A stretch of DNA of 64,000 bases from Microbacterium sp. Leaf151 (GCF_001424225.1 NZ_LMOR01000001.1:129427-193426), one strand, 5' to 3'; shown: positions 8,779 through 17,529, counted from the first letter of the stretch. The notes: generated by a model not told the origin, from the letters alone. Numbers and translations are program-made.

Positions 8779-8797
8779 TTAGGTCACCCTAACCTAA
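8779..8797. promoter_or_regulatory. DtxR/IdeR-like iron box between hmuO and DUF2470 gene
   Basis: TTAGGTCACCCTAACCTAA is a near-perfect 19-bp palindrome matching 16 of 19 DtxR-consensus positions. It is centred between the divergent hmuO and DUF2470 starts, only about 10-25 bp from each, so one site should control both. Confidence 0.85.
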
Positions 8798-8806
8798 GCT
8801 GTCTTC

Positions 8807-9115
8807 ATGACGCATGTGTTCGATCCCGAGATCCAGCGGGCTGTGCTGGCCCACATGAACGCCGACCACCTCGACGACAATCTGCTCATCGTGCGGGCGT
8901 TCGGTCCCGACCCGGATGCCGCGTCGGCGGTCATGACGGGATTCGACGGCGACGGGGGCGACTGGTCGTCCGCGTCGACGGAGGGGGTCGCCTCTCCCGT
9001 GCGCATCGCGTGGCCCGGAGGTGGCATCGCCGAGCGCCAGGAGGTGCGCCGTGAGGTCGTCGCCCTCTACGACGCCGCGTGCGCGCGCCTCGGGGTGACA
9101 CCGCGCCCGCATTGA
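8807..9115 (+). CDS. DUF2470 small haem-iron protein
   Basis: 102 residues. The ATG at 8807 lies 10 bp after the iron box, so the transcript is probably nearly leaderless. It shows the DUF2470 pattern: VLAHMNADHLDDNLLIVRAF near the start, an acidic-glycine stretch, VRIAWPGG, then a C-terminal helix. DUF2470 is the domain found at the C-terminus of HugZ-like haem-utilisation proteins and as small stand-alone proteins next to haem oxygenases in actinobacteria. A role in haem handling or delivery to the oxygenase is inferred from this context; the reaction, if any, is unknown. Confidence 0.85.
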   Translation: MTHVFDPEIQRAVLAHMNADHLDDNLLIVRAFGPDPDAASAVMTGFDGDGGDWSSASTEGVASPVRIAWPGGGIAERQEVRREVVALYDAACARLGVTPRPH

Positions 9116-9468
9116 GTCGCCGTCGCCCGGGGGCCGCGCCCCGCCGGGCGGGCTGTTCGGGGCGCGCGGCTCGGCGGCCGCGGTTGTTCGGGGCGCCCGA
9201 TGTGCAACGGGGCGGACGCCGGACGCCCCGGTGCACATTGCACGCCCCGAACCGCTCGTCGCGGCGGGCGACGCGGCACGCCGGTCCACGAACGGCAACA
9301 AACCCAGCGATGCGCGCACACTCACGCCGCTTACGGCGACCCGCACTGACGTTGCGCGAATCACTGACCCTGCGCGAATCACTGACGTTGCGCGAATCAC
9401 TGACCCTGCGCGAGCCACTGACATTGCGCCCACGCCAGCCAGCGGCGGCGCGACACGGAGCGACCGCG
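9116..9468. other. Gene-free 353-bp gap rich in hairpins and repeats
   Basis: No credible coding region. It holds a GC-rich hairpin at about 9125-9149, several GGGGCG/CGCCCC motifs (9158-9250) including CGCCCCGAACCG that recurs near 58690, and the 18-bp tandem array at 9344. It separates the convergent DUF2470 and methyltransferase genes. Confidence 0.7.
9344..9433. repeat. 18-bp tandem repeat, five units
   Basis: Five head-to-tail units based on CACTGACCCTGCGCGAAT. Units 1 and 3 read GT and units 2 and 4 read CC at one place (GACGTT versus GACCCT); units 4 and 5 diverge at the end. The alternation suggests a 36-bp higher-order unit. Too short and spacer-free for a CRISPR. Confidence 0.85.
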
Positions 9469-10449
9469 TCAGCGCACGAACGGTTCGAGGCGTTTGCGCA
9501 TCACGGCGACGGCATCGGCGTTGTCGTCGATCAGCACGCTGTCGCGACCGAGGGGCGCGGCGACGGCCCCGAGCGTGCCGCTGCCGGCGAACATGTCGAG
9601 CACGCTGTCGCCGGGGCGACTCGACGCCTGCACCATGCGGCGCAGCACCCCCTCCGGCTTCTGCGTCGGGTAACCCGTCTTCTCGCGCCCGGTGGTCGGC
9701 ACGATGGTGTGCCACCACACGTCGGTGGGGAGCTTGCCGCGCGCGGCCTTCTCGGCCGTGACGAGGCTCGGGGCCATGTACGGCTCGCGGTCGACGGCAT
9801 CCGAATCGAAGAAGTACGTCGCCGGGTTCTTCACGTACACGAGGATCGTCTCGTGCTTCGTGGGCCAGCGGCGCTTCGTCTTCGCGCCGTAGTCGTACGC
9901 CCAGATGAGTTCGTTGAGGAACTTGTCGCGACCGAACAGCGCGTCGCACATCACCTTGGCGTAGTGCACCTCGCGGTAGTCGAGGTGCAGGTAGAGCGTG
10001 CCGTCGTCGGCGAGCAGACGCCACGCCTCGATCAGCCGCGGCTCGAGGAACCCCCAGTAATCGTCGAAGCGGTCGTCGTAGGTGCGGAGGTCGCCGCGCA
10101 GGCGCGCGTACTCGCGCCCGTGGAAGCCGCGTTGCACCACGGGAGGCGGCGGCGGCTCCTCTTCGGGGAACGTCAGCATGTTCGGGTCGTCGGATGCCGC
10201 AACCTCGGATGCCGCGGCCGAGGGCTCGGCGGCATCCGAGGTCGCGGCATCCTGGGGCTCTTCGACGGGCGGCGTCCACGTCGCCGACTCGACGGCCTTC
10301 GAGCGCGTGCGGCCGGTGTTGAAGGGCGGGTCGAGGTAGACGAGCGCGAACGAGTTGTCGGCGTACGCCGGGGTGACGGCGAGATTGTCGGCGTGGTGGA
10401 TCTCGACGGCACCCGGTTCGAGGGCGTCGCCGGTGACGACGGCGCTCAC
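9469..10449 (-). CDS. Orphan DNA methyltransferase (N6-adenine/N4-cytosine type)
   Basis: 326 residues from the GTG at 10449, which overlaps the lplA stop as GTGA; an ATG 18 nt upstream is the alternative. The catalytic motif IV is VYLDPPFNTG near residue 40 and the SAM-binding motif is DMFAGSGTLGA near residue 295, so the order is that of beta-class enzymes. Between them is TQKPEGVLRRM. An acidic, Ala/Pro-rich insertion at about residues 55-105 separates motif IV from the rest and includes five consecutive prolines. DPPF rather than DPPY is a common variant. No restriction endonuclease or specificity gene is adjacent, so a solitary, perhaps regulatory, methylase is likely. Target sequence unknown. 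Confidence 0.88.
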   Translation of the reverse strand: MSAVVTGDALEPGAVEIHHADNLAVTPAYADNSFALVYLDPPFNTGRTRSKAVESATWTPPVEEPQDAATSDAAEPSAAASEVAASDDPNMLTFPEEEPPPPPVVQRGFHGREYARLRGDLRTYDDRFDDYWGFLEPRLIEAWRLLADDGTLYLHLDYREVHYAKVMCDALFGRDKFLNELIWAYDYGAKTKRRWPTKHETILVYVKNPATYFFDSDAVDREPYMAPSLVTAEKAARGKLPTDVWWHTIVPTTGREKTGYPTQKPEGVLRRMVQASSRPGDSVLDMFAGSGTLGAVAAPLGRDSVLIDDNADAVAVMRKRLEPFVR

Positions 10450-11495
10450 GGGACGCGCTGCAGCCACGCGTCGGTGGCGAACTTCGACTCCACGAGCGCC
10501 TCGGCCTCGGCGTACTCGTCGTCGGTGATGTGCCCCTCGGTCGCGCCGTACAGCGTGGTGAAGGTCTGGATGAAGCGATCGATCACCTGGTCACGCGGCA
10601 GACCGGTCTGGCTGCGCAGCGGGTCGACGCGCTTGGCGGCCGAGACGGTGCCCTTGTCGCTGAGCTTCTCGCGGCCGATGCGCAGCACCTCTGTGAGCAC
10701 CTGGCCGTCCATGTCGTAGCTGAGGGTCGCGTGGTGCAGCACGCCGCCGTTGGCGAGACGCTTCTGGGCGGCGCCGCCGATCTTGCCGTGGGGGCCGGCG
10801 ATGTCGTTGAGCGGCTGGTACACCGCGTCGATGCCGAGCGAGCGGAGAGCCTGCAGCACCCAGTCGTCGAGGAAGGCGTACGAATCGGCGAACGTCATGC
10901 CGGCGACGAGGGATGCCGGAACGTACAGCGAGTACGTCACGATCGAGTTCGCCGCCATCAGCATCGCACCGCCGCCCGAGATGCGACGCACCACGTCGAA
11001 GCCGTGCTTGCCGGCACCGGCGGGGTCGACCTCGTTCCGCAACGACTGGAACGAGCCGATCACGACCGCGTTCTCGTTCCACTCCCACAGGCGCAGCGTG
11101 GGTTTGCGGAGACCTGCGCCCACGCGGGTGGTCAGCACCTCGTCGAGGGCCAGGTTCATGCGCGGCGAGACGGGCCGGTCGTGCACGACCTCCCACTCGA
11201 AATCGGCCCAGCCGGGAGCCGTGACGAGCGCTCGGCGTATGGCCGTGGCCACCGACTCGGGCGTGAAGCCGAGCAACTGCGCCCCCTCGGGGAGTGCCGC
11301 GCGGATCGCCGCGGCGATCGTGGGGACGTCGGACTCCACCGGAAGACCGTTGACGGCCTGATCGATGTCGTCGAGCGCGTCGTCGGGCTCGAGGAAGAAG
11401 TCGCCCGCGAGGTGGAACCCGTGGATGCGCCCCTCGCGCTCTTCGAGGTCGACGACGACCAACTTGCCGCCGGGGACCTTGTACTCGCCGTGCAT
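10446..11495 (-). CDS. lplA: Lipoate-protein ligase family protein
   Basis: 349 residues. An N-terminal domain of about 90 residues (opening GEYKVPGGKLVVVDLE) resembles the accessory lipoate-ligase domain. The catalytic BPL/LplA domain follows, with PRMNLALDEVL, RRISGGGAML (lipoyl-adenylate pocket) and GPHGKIGGAAQKR carrying the catalytic lysine. It should activate lipoate with ATP and attach it to lipoyl domains of 2-oxoacid dehydrogenases or GcvH in the cytoplasm. Start is the ATG at 11495 with a weak GGA site. The accessory domain precedes the catalytic one, unlike E. coli LplA where it is C-terminal. The methyltransferase gene is translationally coupled downstream. Confidence 0.88.
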   Translation of the reverse strand: MHGEYKVPGGKLVVVDLEEREGRIHGFHLAGDFFLEPDDALDDIDQAVNGLPVESDVPTIAAAIRAALPEGAQLLGFTPESVATAIRRALVTAPGWADFEWEVVHDRPVSPRMNLALDEVLTTRVGAGLRKPTLRLWEWNENAVVIGSFQSLRNEVDPAGAGKHGFDVVRRISGGGAMLMAANSIVTYSLYVPASLVAGMTFADSYAFLDDWVLQALRSLGIDAVYQPLNDIAGPHGKIGGAAQKRLANGGVLHHATLSYDMDGQVLTEVLRIGREKLSDKGTVSAAKRVDPLRSQTGLPRDQVIDRFIQTFTTLYGATEGHITDDEYAEAEALVESKFATDAWLQRVP

Positions 11496-11612
11496 GGGTC
11501 CAGCCTACGGCGGCGCAGCCTCCTGCCGGGTGCCGGGGCGGGGGACCCGGGGGTGGCTCGCGCCGCGAGACGGCGTCTCGCCGACGAGACGGTTGCGGGC
11601 TGAACCGAAATG

Positions 11613-13844
11613 TCAGCGAGATGCCGACTCGCGGCGCGCGGGGGCGCGATCCGCCTCGACTTCTCGGGCAAGCCGCGACGACGTCGGCTCGGCGGATGCC
11701 GCGGCATCCGCCGATCGCCGCCGGTCGGACCGTGTGCCCGGCCACCAGTTGGCGCGGCCCAGCAGGGTCATGAGCGACGGCAGGAGGAGTCCGCGGACGA
11801 CGGTGACGTCGAGCACCACCGCCACCACCATGCCGACGCCGATCTCCTTCATCGCCACCAGCTCGCCGAAGGCGAAGCCGAGGAACACGATGCTGATGGC
11901 GGCGGCGGCCAGCGTCACGACGGGGGCGGTGCGGGCGATCCCGTGACGCACCGCCTCGGCGTTGACGGCGCGAGGGTCGAGCGCGACGTCGCGGGCACGC
12001 CATCGCTCGCTGATGCGGGCGAGCAGGAATACCTCGTAGTCCATCGTCAGCCCGAAGGCGAGCAGACCGATCAACAGCGGAGTGGTGACGTCGAGCGTGC
12101 CCGTGGACTCGAAGCCCAGCAGGGACGCACCCCACCCCCACCCGAAGACCGCGGTCAGAACGCCCAGCGTCGAGGCCACGGTGAGCGTCGCGAGGGCGAG
12201 CGCCTTCACCGGGACCACCACCGAGCGGGTGAGGGCGAACAGCAGCGCGAAGCTCGCCGCGGCGACGACGAGGACAGCCCAGGGCAGTCGCGCGAGCAGC
12301 TGGTCACGGGTGTCGATCAGCCAGGCGGCGGGTCCCGTGACGGCGAGCGGGACCGACGAATCGAGGGTCCGCGCGGCCTCGACCAGCCGTTGCGCCGAAG
12401 GACCCGTCGCGGTGGAGCCCGAGGGGGTGAACTCCACCGCGGTGATCTCGGGCGGCAACCCCTGCACCACGTCGGCGTCGGTGACCTCGGGGAGCGCGCT
12501 GATCCGGTCGAGCACGCCGGTGACCGCGGCATCCTGGATCGATCCGTCCAGCACGACGGTGACGGGCTCGATCCCGATCCCGGTGAAGCCGGTGGTCGTC
12601 GCCTCGTACGCTCGTCGTTCCTCGGCGGCCGCGGGCAGGGAGCGGATGTCGGAATCGTCCAGGGCGAGGGATGCCACGGGGGCGGCGAGAAGCAGCATGA
12701 GCGCGGCCGCCGCGACGGCGACGACCCCCGGGCGGCGCTGGGCGAGGCGCGTGGAGGAGACGAGCAGGCCGTCGCGTCGTGACCGCCCGGCCCAGGGACG
12801 CGCCCACGTGCGCTCTCCGGCAGCGGGCAGCGTGCGATGCAGGAAGGACAGCGCGGCGGGAACGAGGGTGAGCCCCGCGAGGGTCGCGACCCCCACCACG
12901 ACCACGCCGCCGAGGGCCATCCCCGAGAGGAGGGGATCGCCGAGGACCAGGATGCCGAGAAGCGCCACGGCCACCGCCAGCCCGGAGACGAGCACGGCCC
13001 GACCGGCGCCGGCGACCGCGCGCGCGACGATGTCGTCGACCGCGGCGGCGGGGTCGGCGGCGCTCTCCTCGCGCACGCGGAAGACGACGAGCAGGCTGTA
13101 GTCCACAGCGAGTCCGAGACCCAGGATCGTGACGACGTTGACCGCGAACTCGTTGACGTCGACCACCAGGGCCAACAGACCCAGAAGTGCCAGTGTCGGC
13201 GCGATCGCGGCGAGGGCGGCGATCACGGGGACGAGGGCGATGCGCAGTGACCCGAGCACGACGGTGAGCAGCACGACGAGGGCGAGGATCGCGACCCCCT
13301 CCCCGATGGCCGCGTCGGTGGCGGCGCGGTCGACGAAGGCCTGTTCCGCCAGCAGCGGGCCGCCCACGAGCACCTCCGGCGCGGCGATGGAGTGGAGCAG
13401 GTCGGAGACCTCGGATGCCACGACGACGGCGTCGTCTTCGGGCAGGTCGCGCGAGAGCTCGACGACCACCAGTGAGGAGCGGCCGTCGTCGCCGATGGCG
13501 CCGCCCGCGGTGTAGGCGTCGGTGACGTCGACGACACCCGGGAGAGCGCGCAGCGATGCCATGACGGCGGTCGCGCTGTCGCGGAGCCCCGGCGCGAAGA
13601 AGTCCTCGCCACGGATGACGGCGGTGACGATCTCACCCTCCGGGTCGAGGGCGTCGAGGCGGTCGCTCGCGCGGAGCGACTCGCTGCCGGCGGGGGCGTC
13701 GGCGACGGAGACCGTGCGGTCGAAGGCGTCACCGGCCAGGGCTGCGCCCGCGACGACGAGCAGTGCCCAGGCGAGGACGACGAGCAGTCGGTGTCGGCTG
13801 ACGCCACGGCCGAGGGAGGAGAGCATGGGGGACCTCTGGGACAT
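11613..13844 (-). CDS. MMPL/RND-family membrane transporter
   Basis: 743 residues from the ATG at 13844, with GGAGG nine bases upstream. It has the duplicated MmpL layout: TM1, an extracytoplasmic loop of about 150 residues, five TM helices with GLAVDYSLLVVFRVREE, a second TM7-loop-TM8-12 half with GLTMDYEVFLLARISERW, and an Ala/Arg-rich C-tail. The Asp-Tyr pairs in TM4 and TM10 are the proton-relay hallmark of MmpL proteins. Substrates in the family are lipids, siderophores or drugs; none is indicated here. No TetR gene or accessory MmpS is adjacent. Its ribosome site lies inside the hairpin at 13851-13891. Confidence 0.9.
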   Translation of the reverse strand: MSQRSPMLSSLGRGVSRHRLLVVLAWALLVVAGAALAGDAFDRTVSVADAPAGSESLRASDRLDALDPEGEIVTAVIRGEDFFAPGLRDSATAVMASLRALPGVVDVTDAYTAGGAIGDDGRSSLVVVELSRDLPEDDAVVVASEVSDLLHSIAAPEVLVGGPLLAEQAFVDRAATDAAIGEGVAILALVVLLTVVLGSLRIALVPVIAALAAIAPTLALLGLLALVVDVNEFAVNVVTILGLGLAVDYSLLVVFRVREESAADPAAAVDDIVARAVAGAGRAVLVSGLAVAVALLGILVLGDPLLSGMALGGVVVVGVATLAGLTLVPAALSFLHRTLPAAGERTWARPWAGRSRRDGLLVSSTRLAQRRPGVVAVAAAALMLLLAAPVASLALDDSDIRSLPAAAEERRAYEATTTGFTGIGIEPVTVVLDGSIQDAAVTGVLDRISALPEVTDADVVQGLPPEITAVEFTPSGSTATGPSAQRLVEAARTLDSSVPLAVTGPAAWLIDTRDQLLARLPWAVLVVAAASFALLFALTRSVVVPVKALALATLTVASTLGVLTAVFGWGWGASLLGFESTGTLDVTTPLLIGLLAFGLTMDYEVFLLARISERWRARDVALDPRAVNAEAVRHGIARTAPVVTLAAAAISIVFLGFAFGELVAMKEIGVGMVVAVVLDVTVVRGLLLPSLMTLLGRANWWPGTRSDRRRSADAAASAEPTSSRLAREVEADRAPARRESASR

Positions 13845-13850
13845 GAGGGA

Positions 13851-13891
13851 GCGCCTCCGGCGATGGACACGGGGTCCACCGCCGGAGGCGC
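13851..13891 (-). terminator. Hairpin after the DUF1080 gene that also holds the MMPL ribosome site
   Basis: GCGCCTCCGGCG and CGCCGGAGGCGC form a 12-bp perfect stem starting 8 bp beyond the stop at 13900. On the minus strand the GGAGG of the MMPL gene is inside the 3' arm, so read-through mRNA would have that site masked. Confidence 0.65.
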
Positions 13892-13899
13892 CTGGGGGA

Positions 13900-16800
13900 T
13901 CAGCCGCAGCTCTTGGCCGCGTACGCCGCCGTGGCGGCACCGGTGCGACCGTCGCCGGTCGCGCTCACCGACGCGTCGCCGGCGGGGACCGAGGCGGCGC
14001 GGGTGGTGAAGGTGTGGAACACGGTCGCCCCGGGCTGGACGGCGGGGATGAGCTTCTCGCCCCACGTGGTCTTCAGCGTCACGTCGACCGGCACCGTATC
14101 GGTGTTGGTCGCACGTACCGTCAGCGACGCCTTCTTCGCCATGCACCGCACCTCCGCGGAGGCCGTCACCGCGAGGGGAGCCGGCTCGTCGATGTCCTTG
14201 ATGCGGACGTTGCGGTACGACACGGCCTCTCCGCCTCCGTGGTTCTGCAGGCCGATGAAGCCCTGCGAGAGGTCACGGGCGGGATCGGTGCTGGTGAAGT
14301 CGTTCACCAGCGTGCCGTTGAGGAAGATCTTGATGTTCTGCCCCTTCACGACGATCTCGTACGCGTTCCACGAACCGACGGGCTTGAGCGAAGACGCGAC
14401 CGCCGCGGGGTCCGCACCCTGGAAGGTGTAGATCGCGCCGGTGGTGCGGTCGGCGGCGTCGGTGGCATCGATCTGAATCTCGTAGCCCTGGTTGACCGCG
14501 ACCCACGGGTCGCCCTTCGGGTCGGGGAAGCCGACGAAGACGCCGCCGTTGTGATCGGCGATGAGCTTCCAATCGAGCTTGAGGCTGTACTCGGACAGCT
14601 CCTCGGCCTTGTACCAGAGCAGGCCCAGGCCGCCCTCGCCACGGATGCTGCAGTCGTTCTGGCGACCGAACCCACCGGGACCCGCCATGCGCCAGCCGGC
14701 ATTGAGGCTCTCGAGCGTGCCGTCGAAGATCGACCGATACCCGTCTTCGACCTGCGCCGGGGCGCAGATGTCGGCGGTGCCGATCGACAGGACGTCGACG
14801 TTGATGTTGCCCTTGTTGCCCGATTCGTACTTCAGCGCGACGGTGTTGGACCCGGCGACCAGCGGCATGTCCCGCGTGAGCGTCGCCCAGGTCTTCCAGT
14901 CCCCCGTCGAGGGGAAGTCCCATTTGCCGAGGTTCTGGCCGTTGACGTACAGGTTCACGTCCTTGGAGCCGGGTGCGGGGTTCGGGCCGTTGGAGTAGCG
15001 CACGGTGACCGGGACGGTGCCCGCGGTCTCGGCGTTCACGGTGAACTCGAATGCGGAACCCGCCTGCCACATGCCGCCCGCGAAACCGGCACCGGAGTAG
15101 CCGCTGTGCTCGGAGTCGAACTTGGCCCCGCCGCTCAGGCGCGCTTCCTCCGCCTCGTACCAGCCCTGGTCGGCGGGCGAGACATAGCCGGGCAGCAAGT
15201 TGAGGGTGTACCAGGCCTCCGTGCTCCACAGCTTCTCCCCGTTCGCCGCGGCGAACGGCTGCGGCGAACGCAGGTGCACGACGCGTCCCTGCTTCAGACC
15301 GTCGAAGGTGACCGTGACGGTCTTTCGATCGGCGGATGCCGTGGCGCCGGTGACCGAGAGGATCTCCTCGTCGATCTTGGGTCCGCCGTAGGTGGAGGTG
15401 GGCAGGTACCGCCACTGCTCGGCGCGGTACGCCGAGCCGAGGTTCGCCACCGTCTCGTCCGACAGGGGCTGCGTGTAGGCGATCTCGAAGCCGCCCTCGA
15501 CGACCTTCATGGAGGTCATGTCGAAGGTGTTCTGCGTCGCCTTCGGAACGAGCTTCTGCAGACCGTAGGTGAGCTTGCCAGCCTCACCCCAGTTGCCGCC
15601 CTCACCGGTGCCGCCGATGTACAGCGACTTGTCGGGACCCTCGATGACGCGGTTCACGCCCACCTCGAAGCCGGCCGAGTGGCGGAAGACCGCACCCTGG
15701 AACTCGCCGTCGACCTTCTCGAGGAAGGCGCGCTGCAGGCCGCCGTAGGTGACGTCGCCGAACATCATCTGACCGGCGAAGGGGCCGTTCTCGATGAGGA
15801 TCGGCGTGCTGGGGGAATTGCCGATCTCGTTCTGCGGGATCCACACGGCCGGCGGGGTCACGGGGTTCTGATCGAACGGCCCCGCGGGGGTGGTGTAGTG
15901 ATTGAAGAAGCGGTCCTGTTCGATGTGGACGAGCTTGTTGGAGGGAAGCCACGCGCCCTGGTTGTCCATCGCGAACAGTTCGTTCTCAGGGCCGAAGGCG
16001 ACGCCATTGGGCGTGCGCAGACCGCCCGCGACGTAGCTGATCGCACCCGTCGAGCGGTTGATCTTGACCGACGTCCCGCGGTTCTTGGCCGGCTGGGGGG
16101 TGGTGGTCGCGCCGCCGTTGTCGATGGCGACCGACAGGTTGACGTAGAAGTTCTCGTCGTCGTGGATGAGGCCGAACGCGAACTCGTGGAAGTTGTTGCC
16201 CGAGGGGTACTCGGCGACCTTGCGCTTCGTCTCGTACGACCCGTCGACGTTCGTGTCGCTGAGCTCGGTGAGCTGGTAGCGCTCCGACACGTAGATCTTG
16301 TCGTCGATGACGTCGATGCCCATGGGGTTCTGCAGACCACTGGCGGCCTCGACCACGGTGACGTCCTCCGGGCCGTCGGCGGCCTGCGCGCCCTTCAGCA
16401 CGAAGACCTTGCCCGGCACCGAGGTGTCCCAGCCGCCGGAGTTGACCGAGCCTGTGGTGAGCACGGCGAGGTCGCCGTTGCCGAGGAAGGCCAGACCCGA
16501 CACCTTCGGGTTGAAGCCCTCGGGGCGCAGGTTCACCAGTGTGTAGTTCGGATTCACGGCGTCCAGTCGGAGTCCGTCGCCCGCGGAGTCGCTGCTTCCC
16601 TCGCAGTACTTCGTGCCGGGGGCGGTCACCCGCACGACGCCGGCTTCGGTGCTGAGCACGCTGTTGGGGATCACCGTGAAGCTCGACGATCCGGGGGTCT
16701 TCCACTCGACGGTGAGCTGCTGGCCGTTGGTGGCCTCGAACATCTCCACGAAGAGGTCGTGCACACCCACGTCGAGCGTCGCCGTGCCCTCCACCGACTC

Positions 16801-17247
16801 GGCCCCGTGGAGGCCGTCGTTATCGATGATCTGGGTGCCGTCGAGAGTCAGGCGCGAGCCGTCGTCACTGGTGAGGCGGAACGCGTACTGGCCGGGCTGG
16901 CTGACGGTCAGGTTCGCCAGGGCGTGCGTGACGAAGTTGTCACCCGCGCCGAACTGCTCGTCGGTGCGCCAGTCGATCGTCGACATGAGCTTGTCGACGT
17001 TGGGCGTCTGGCCCGACTTGAGCGTGCAGAGCTCGGTCAGCGGCGGCGTGGAGTAGGTGCGAAGTGTCACGCCTGGCTCTTGCTTCGGAAGGTCCGCGGG
17101 GGTGTTGACGAACGGGGTGACGGCCGCGCCGGCGGGCAGGATCGCTCCCGTCGCCACCAGCGCTCCACCGAGAAGTCCGGCCGCGAGGGTCCTCGCGACG
17201 CGGGTGCTGCGCCGGCGGGGGCCGGACAAGACAGCGGGTACGGGCAT
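13900..17247 (-). CDS. Secreted PA14 / six-blade propeller / CBM / DUF1080 protein
   Basis: 1115 residues. The ATG at 17247 has GGAG at good spacing and gives a signal peptide with a long hydrophobic core. Order: PA14-like carbohydrate-binding domain (about 45-170), glucose/sorbosone-dehydrogenase-like beta-propeller (about 190-600; GLQNPMGIDV, LRTPNGVAFGPENELFAMDNQG), a beta domain (about 610-690), CBM6/35-like domain (about 692-825; WYEAEEARLSG, GFAGGMW), DUF1080 concanavalin-like domain (about 835-1030; YRSIFDG, NGGVFVGFPDP, GYEIQI, GFIGLQNHG) and a beta tail. DUF1080 proteins include 3-keto-disaccharide hydrolases, so extracellular sugar oxidation and cleavage is plausible but unproven. 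No membrane or LPxTG anchor. Confidence 0.85.
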   Translation of the reverse strand: MPVPAVLSGPRRRSTRVARTLAAGLLGGALVATGAILPAGAAVTPFVNTPADLPKQEPGVTLRTYSTPPLTELCTLKSGQTPNVDKLMSTIDWRTDEQFGAGDNFVTHALANLTVSQPGQYAFRLTSDDGSRLTLDGTQIIDNDGLHGAESVEGTATLDVGVHDLFVEMFEATNGQQLTVEWKTPGSSSFTVIPNSVLSTEAGVVRVTAPGTKYCEGSSDSAGDGLRLDAVNPNYTLVNLRPEGFNPKVSGLAFLGNGDLAVLTTGSVNSGGWDTSVPGKVFVLKGAQAADGPEDVTVVEAASGLQNPMGIDVIDDKIYVSERYQLTELSDTNVDGSYETKRKVAEYPSGNNFHEFAFGLIHDDENFYVNLSVAIDNGGATTTPQPAKNRGTSVKINRSTGAISYVAGGLRTPNGVAFGPENELFAMDNQGAWLPSNKLVHIEQDRFFNHYTTPAGPFDQNPVTPPAVWIPQNEIGNSPSTPILIENGPFAGQMMFGDVTYGGLQRAFLEKVDGEFQGAVFRHSAGFEVGVNRVIEGPDKSLYIGGTGEGGNWGEAGKLTYGLQKLVPKATQNTFDMTSMKVVEGGFEIAYTQPLSDETVANLGSAYRAEQWRYLPTSTYGGPKIDEEILSVTGATASADRKTVTVTFDGLKQGRVVHLRSPQPFAAANGEKLWSTEAWYTLNLLPGYVSPADQGWYEAEEARLSGGAKFDSEHSGYSGAGFAGGMWQAGSAFEFTVNAETAGTVPVTVRYSNGPNPAPGSKDVNLYVNGQNLGKWDFPSTGDWKTWATLTRDMPLVAGSNTVALKYESGNKGNINVDVLSIGTADICAPAQVEDGYRSIFDGTLESLNAGWRMAGPGGFGRQNDCSIRGEGGLGLLWYKAEELSEYSLKLDWKLIADHNGGVFVGFPDPKGDPWVAVNQGYEIQIDATDAADRTTGAIYTFQGADPAAVASSLKPVGSWNAYEIVVKGQNIKIFLNGTLVNDFTSTDPARDLSQGFIGLQNHGGGEAVSYRNVRIKDIDEPAPLAVTASAEVRCMAKKASLTVRATNTDTVPVDVTLKTTWGEKLIPAVQPGATVFHTFTTRAASVPAGDASVSATGDGRTGAATAAYAAKSCG

Positions 17248-17320
17248 CGTTGCTCCTTTGAGTGATCGTCGGGGCCGGCGTCGACCGATGGGATCGCTCA
17301 GGTCGCCCTCGACCGTCGTC

Positions 17321-17349
17321 ACTGTAGGAGGCTTTTGCCAATACGTCTA
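17321..17349 (-). promoter_or_regulatory. Candidate promoter of the PA14/DUF1080 gene
   Basis: On the minus strand TAGACG, a 17-bp spacer and TACAGT, preceded by TTTTG as in the promoters at 17491, 23241 and 51059. The -35 is poor, so this is a weak call. Confidence 0.4.
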
Positions 17350-17490
17350 CAAAACTTGAATAGTTTCTGTTAAGAAAAACCTGGCGCAACGCGGTTCAGC
17401 CCGGTCAGCCGGCAAGATGTTTTTCGGAGATCGCGCTAAACCGCAGGGACACGGCGTTTTTTCTTCGGCATGCATACGCCGGATGAACGT

Positions 17491-17529
17491 CATCTTTTGC
17501 TTGACCGCCTCCGAAACGACGGCTACTGT
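17491..17529 (+). promoter_or_regulatory. Candidate promoter of the small WxL-like gene
   Basis: CATCTTTTGC then TTGACC, a 17-bp spacer and TACTGT. The block CAYCTTTTGNTTG recurs upstream of 23524 and of the ebo operon. The predicted leader is about 180 nt. Confidence 0.6.

Noticed and set aside
9344-9433. CRISPR array
   Set aside because: The 18-bp units are contiguous, with no spacers and no cas genes nearby.
9469-10449. Complete restriction-modification system
   Set aside because: Only the methyltransferase is present; flanking genes are a lipoate ligase and a repeat gap.
13522-17265. Plus-strand open frame of 1247 codons
   Set aside because: Shadow of the secreted propeller/DUF1080 gene on the other strand; composition is His/Arg/Asp-rich with no domain, as expected of antisense frames in high-GC DNA.
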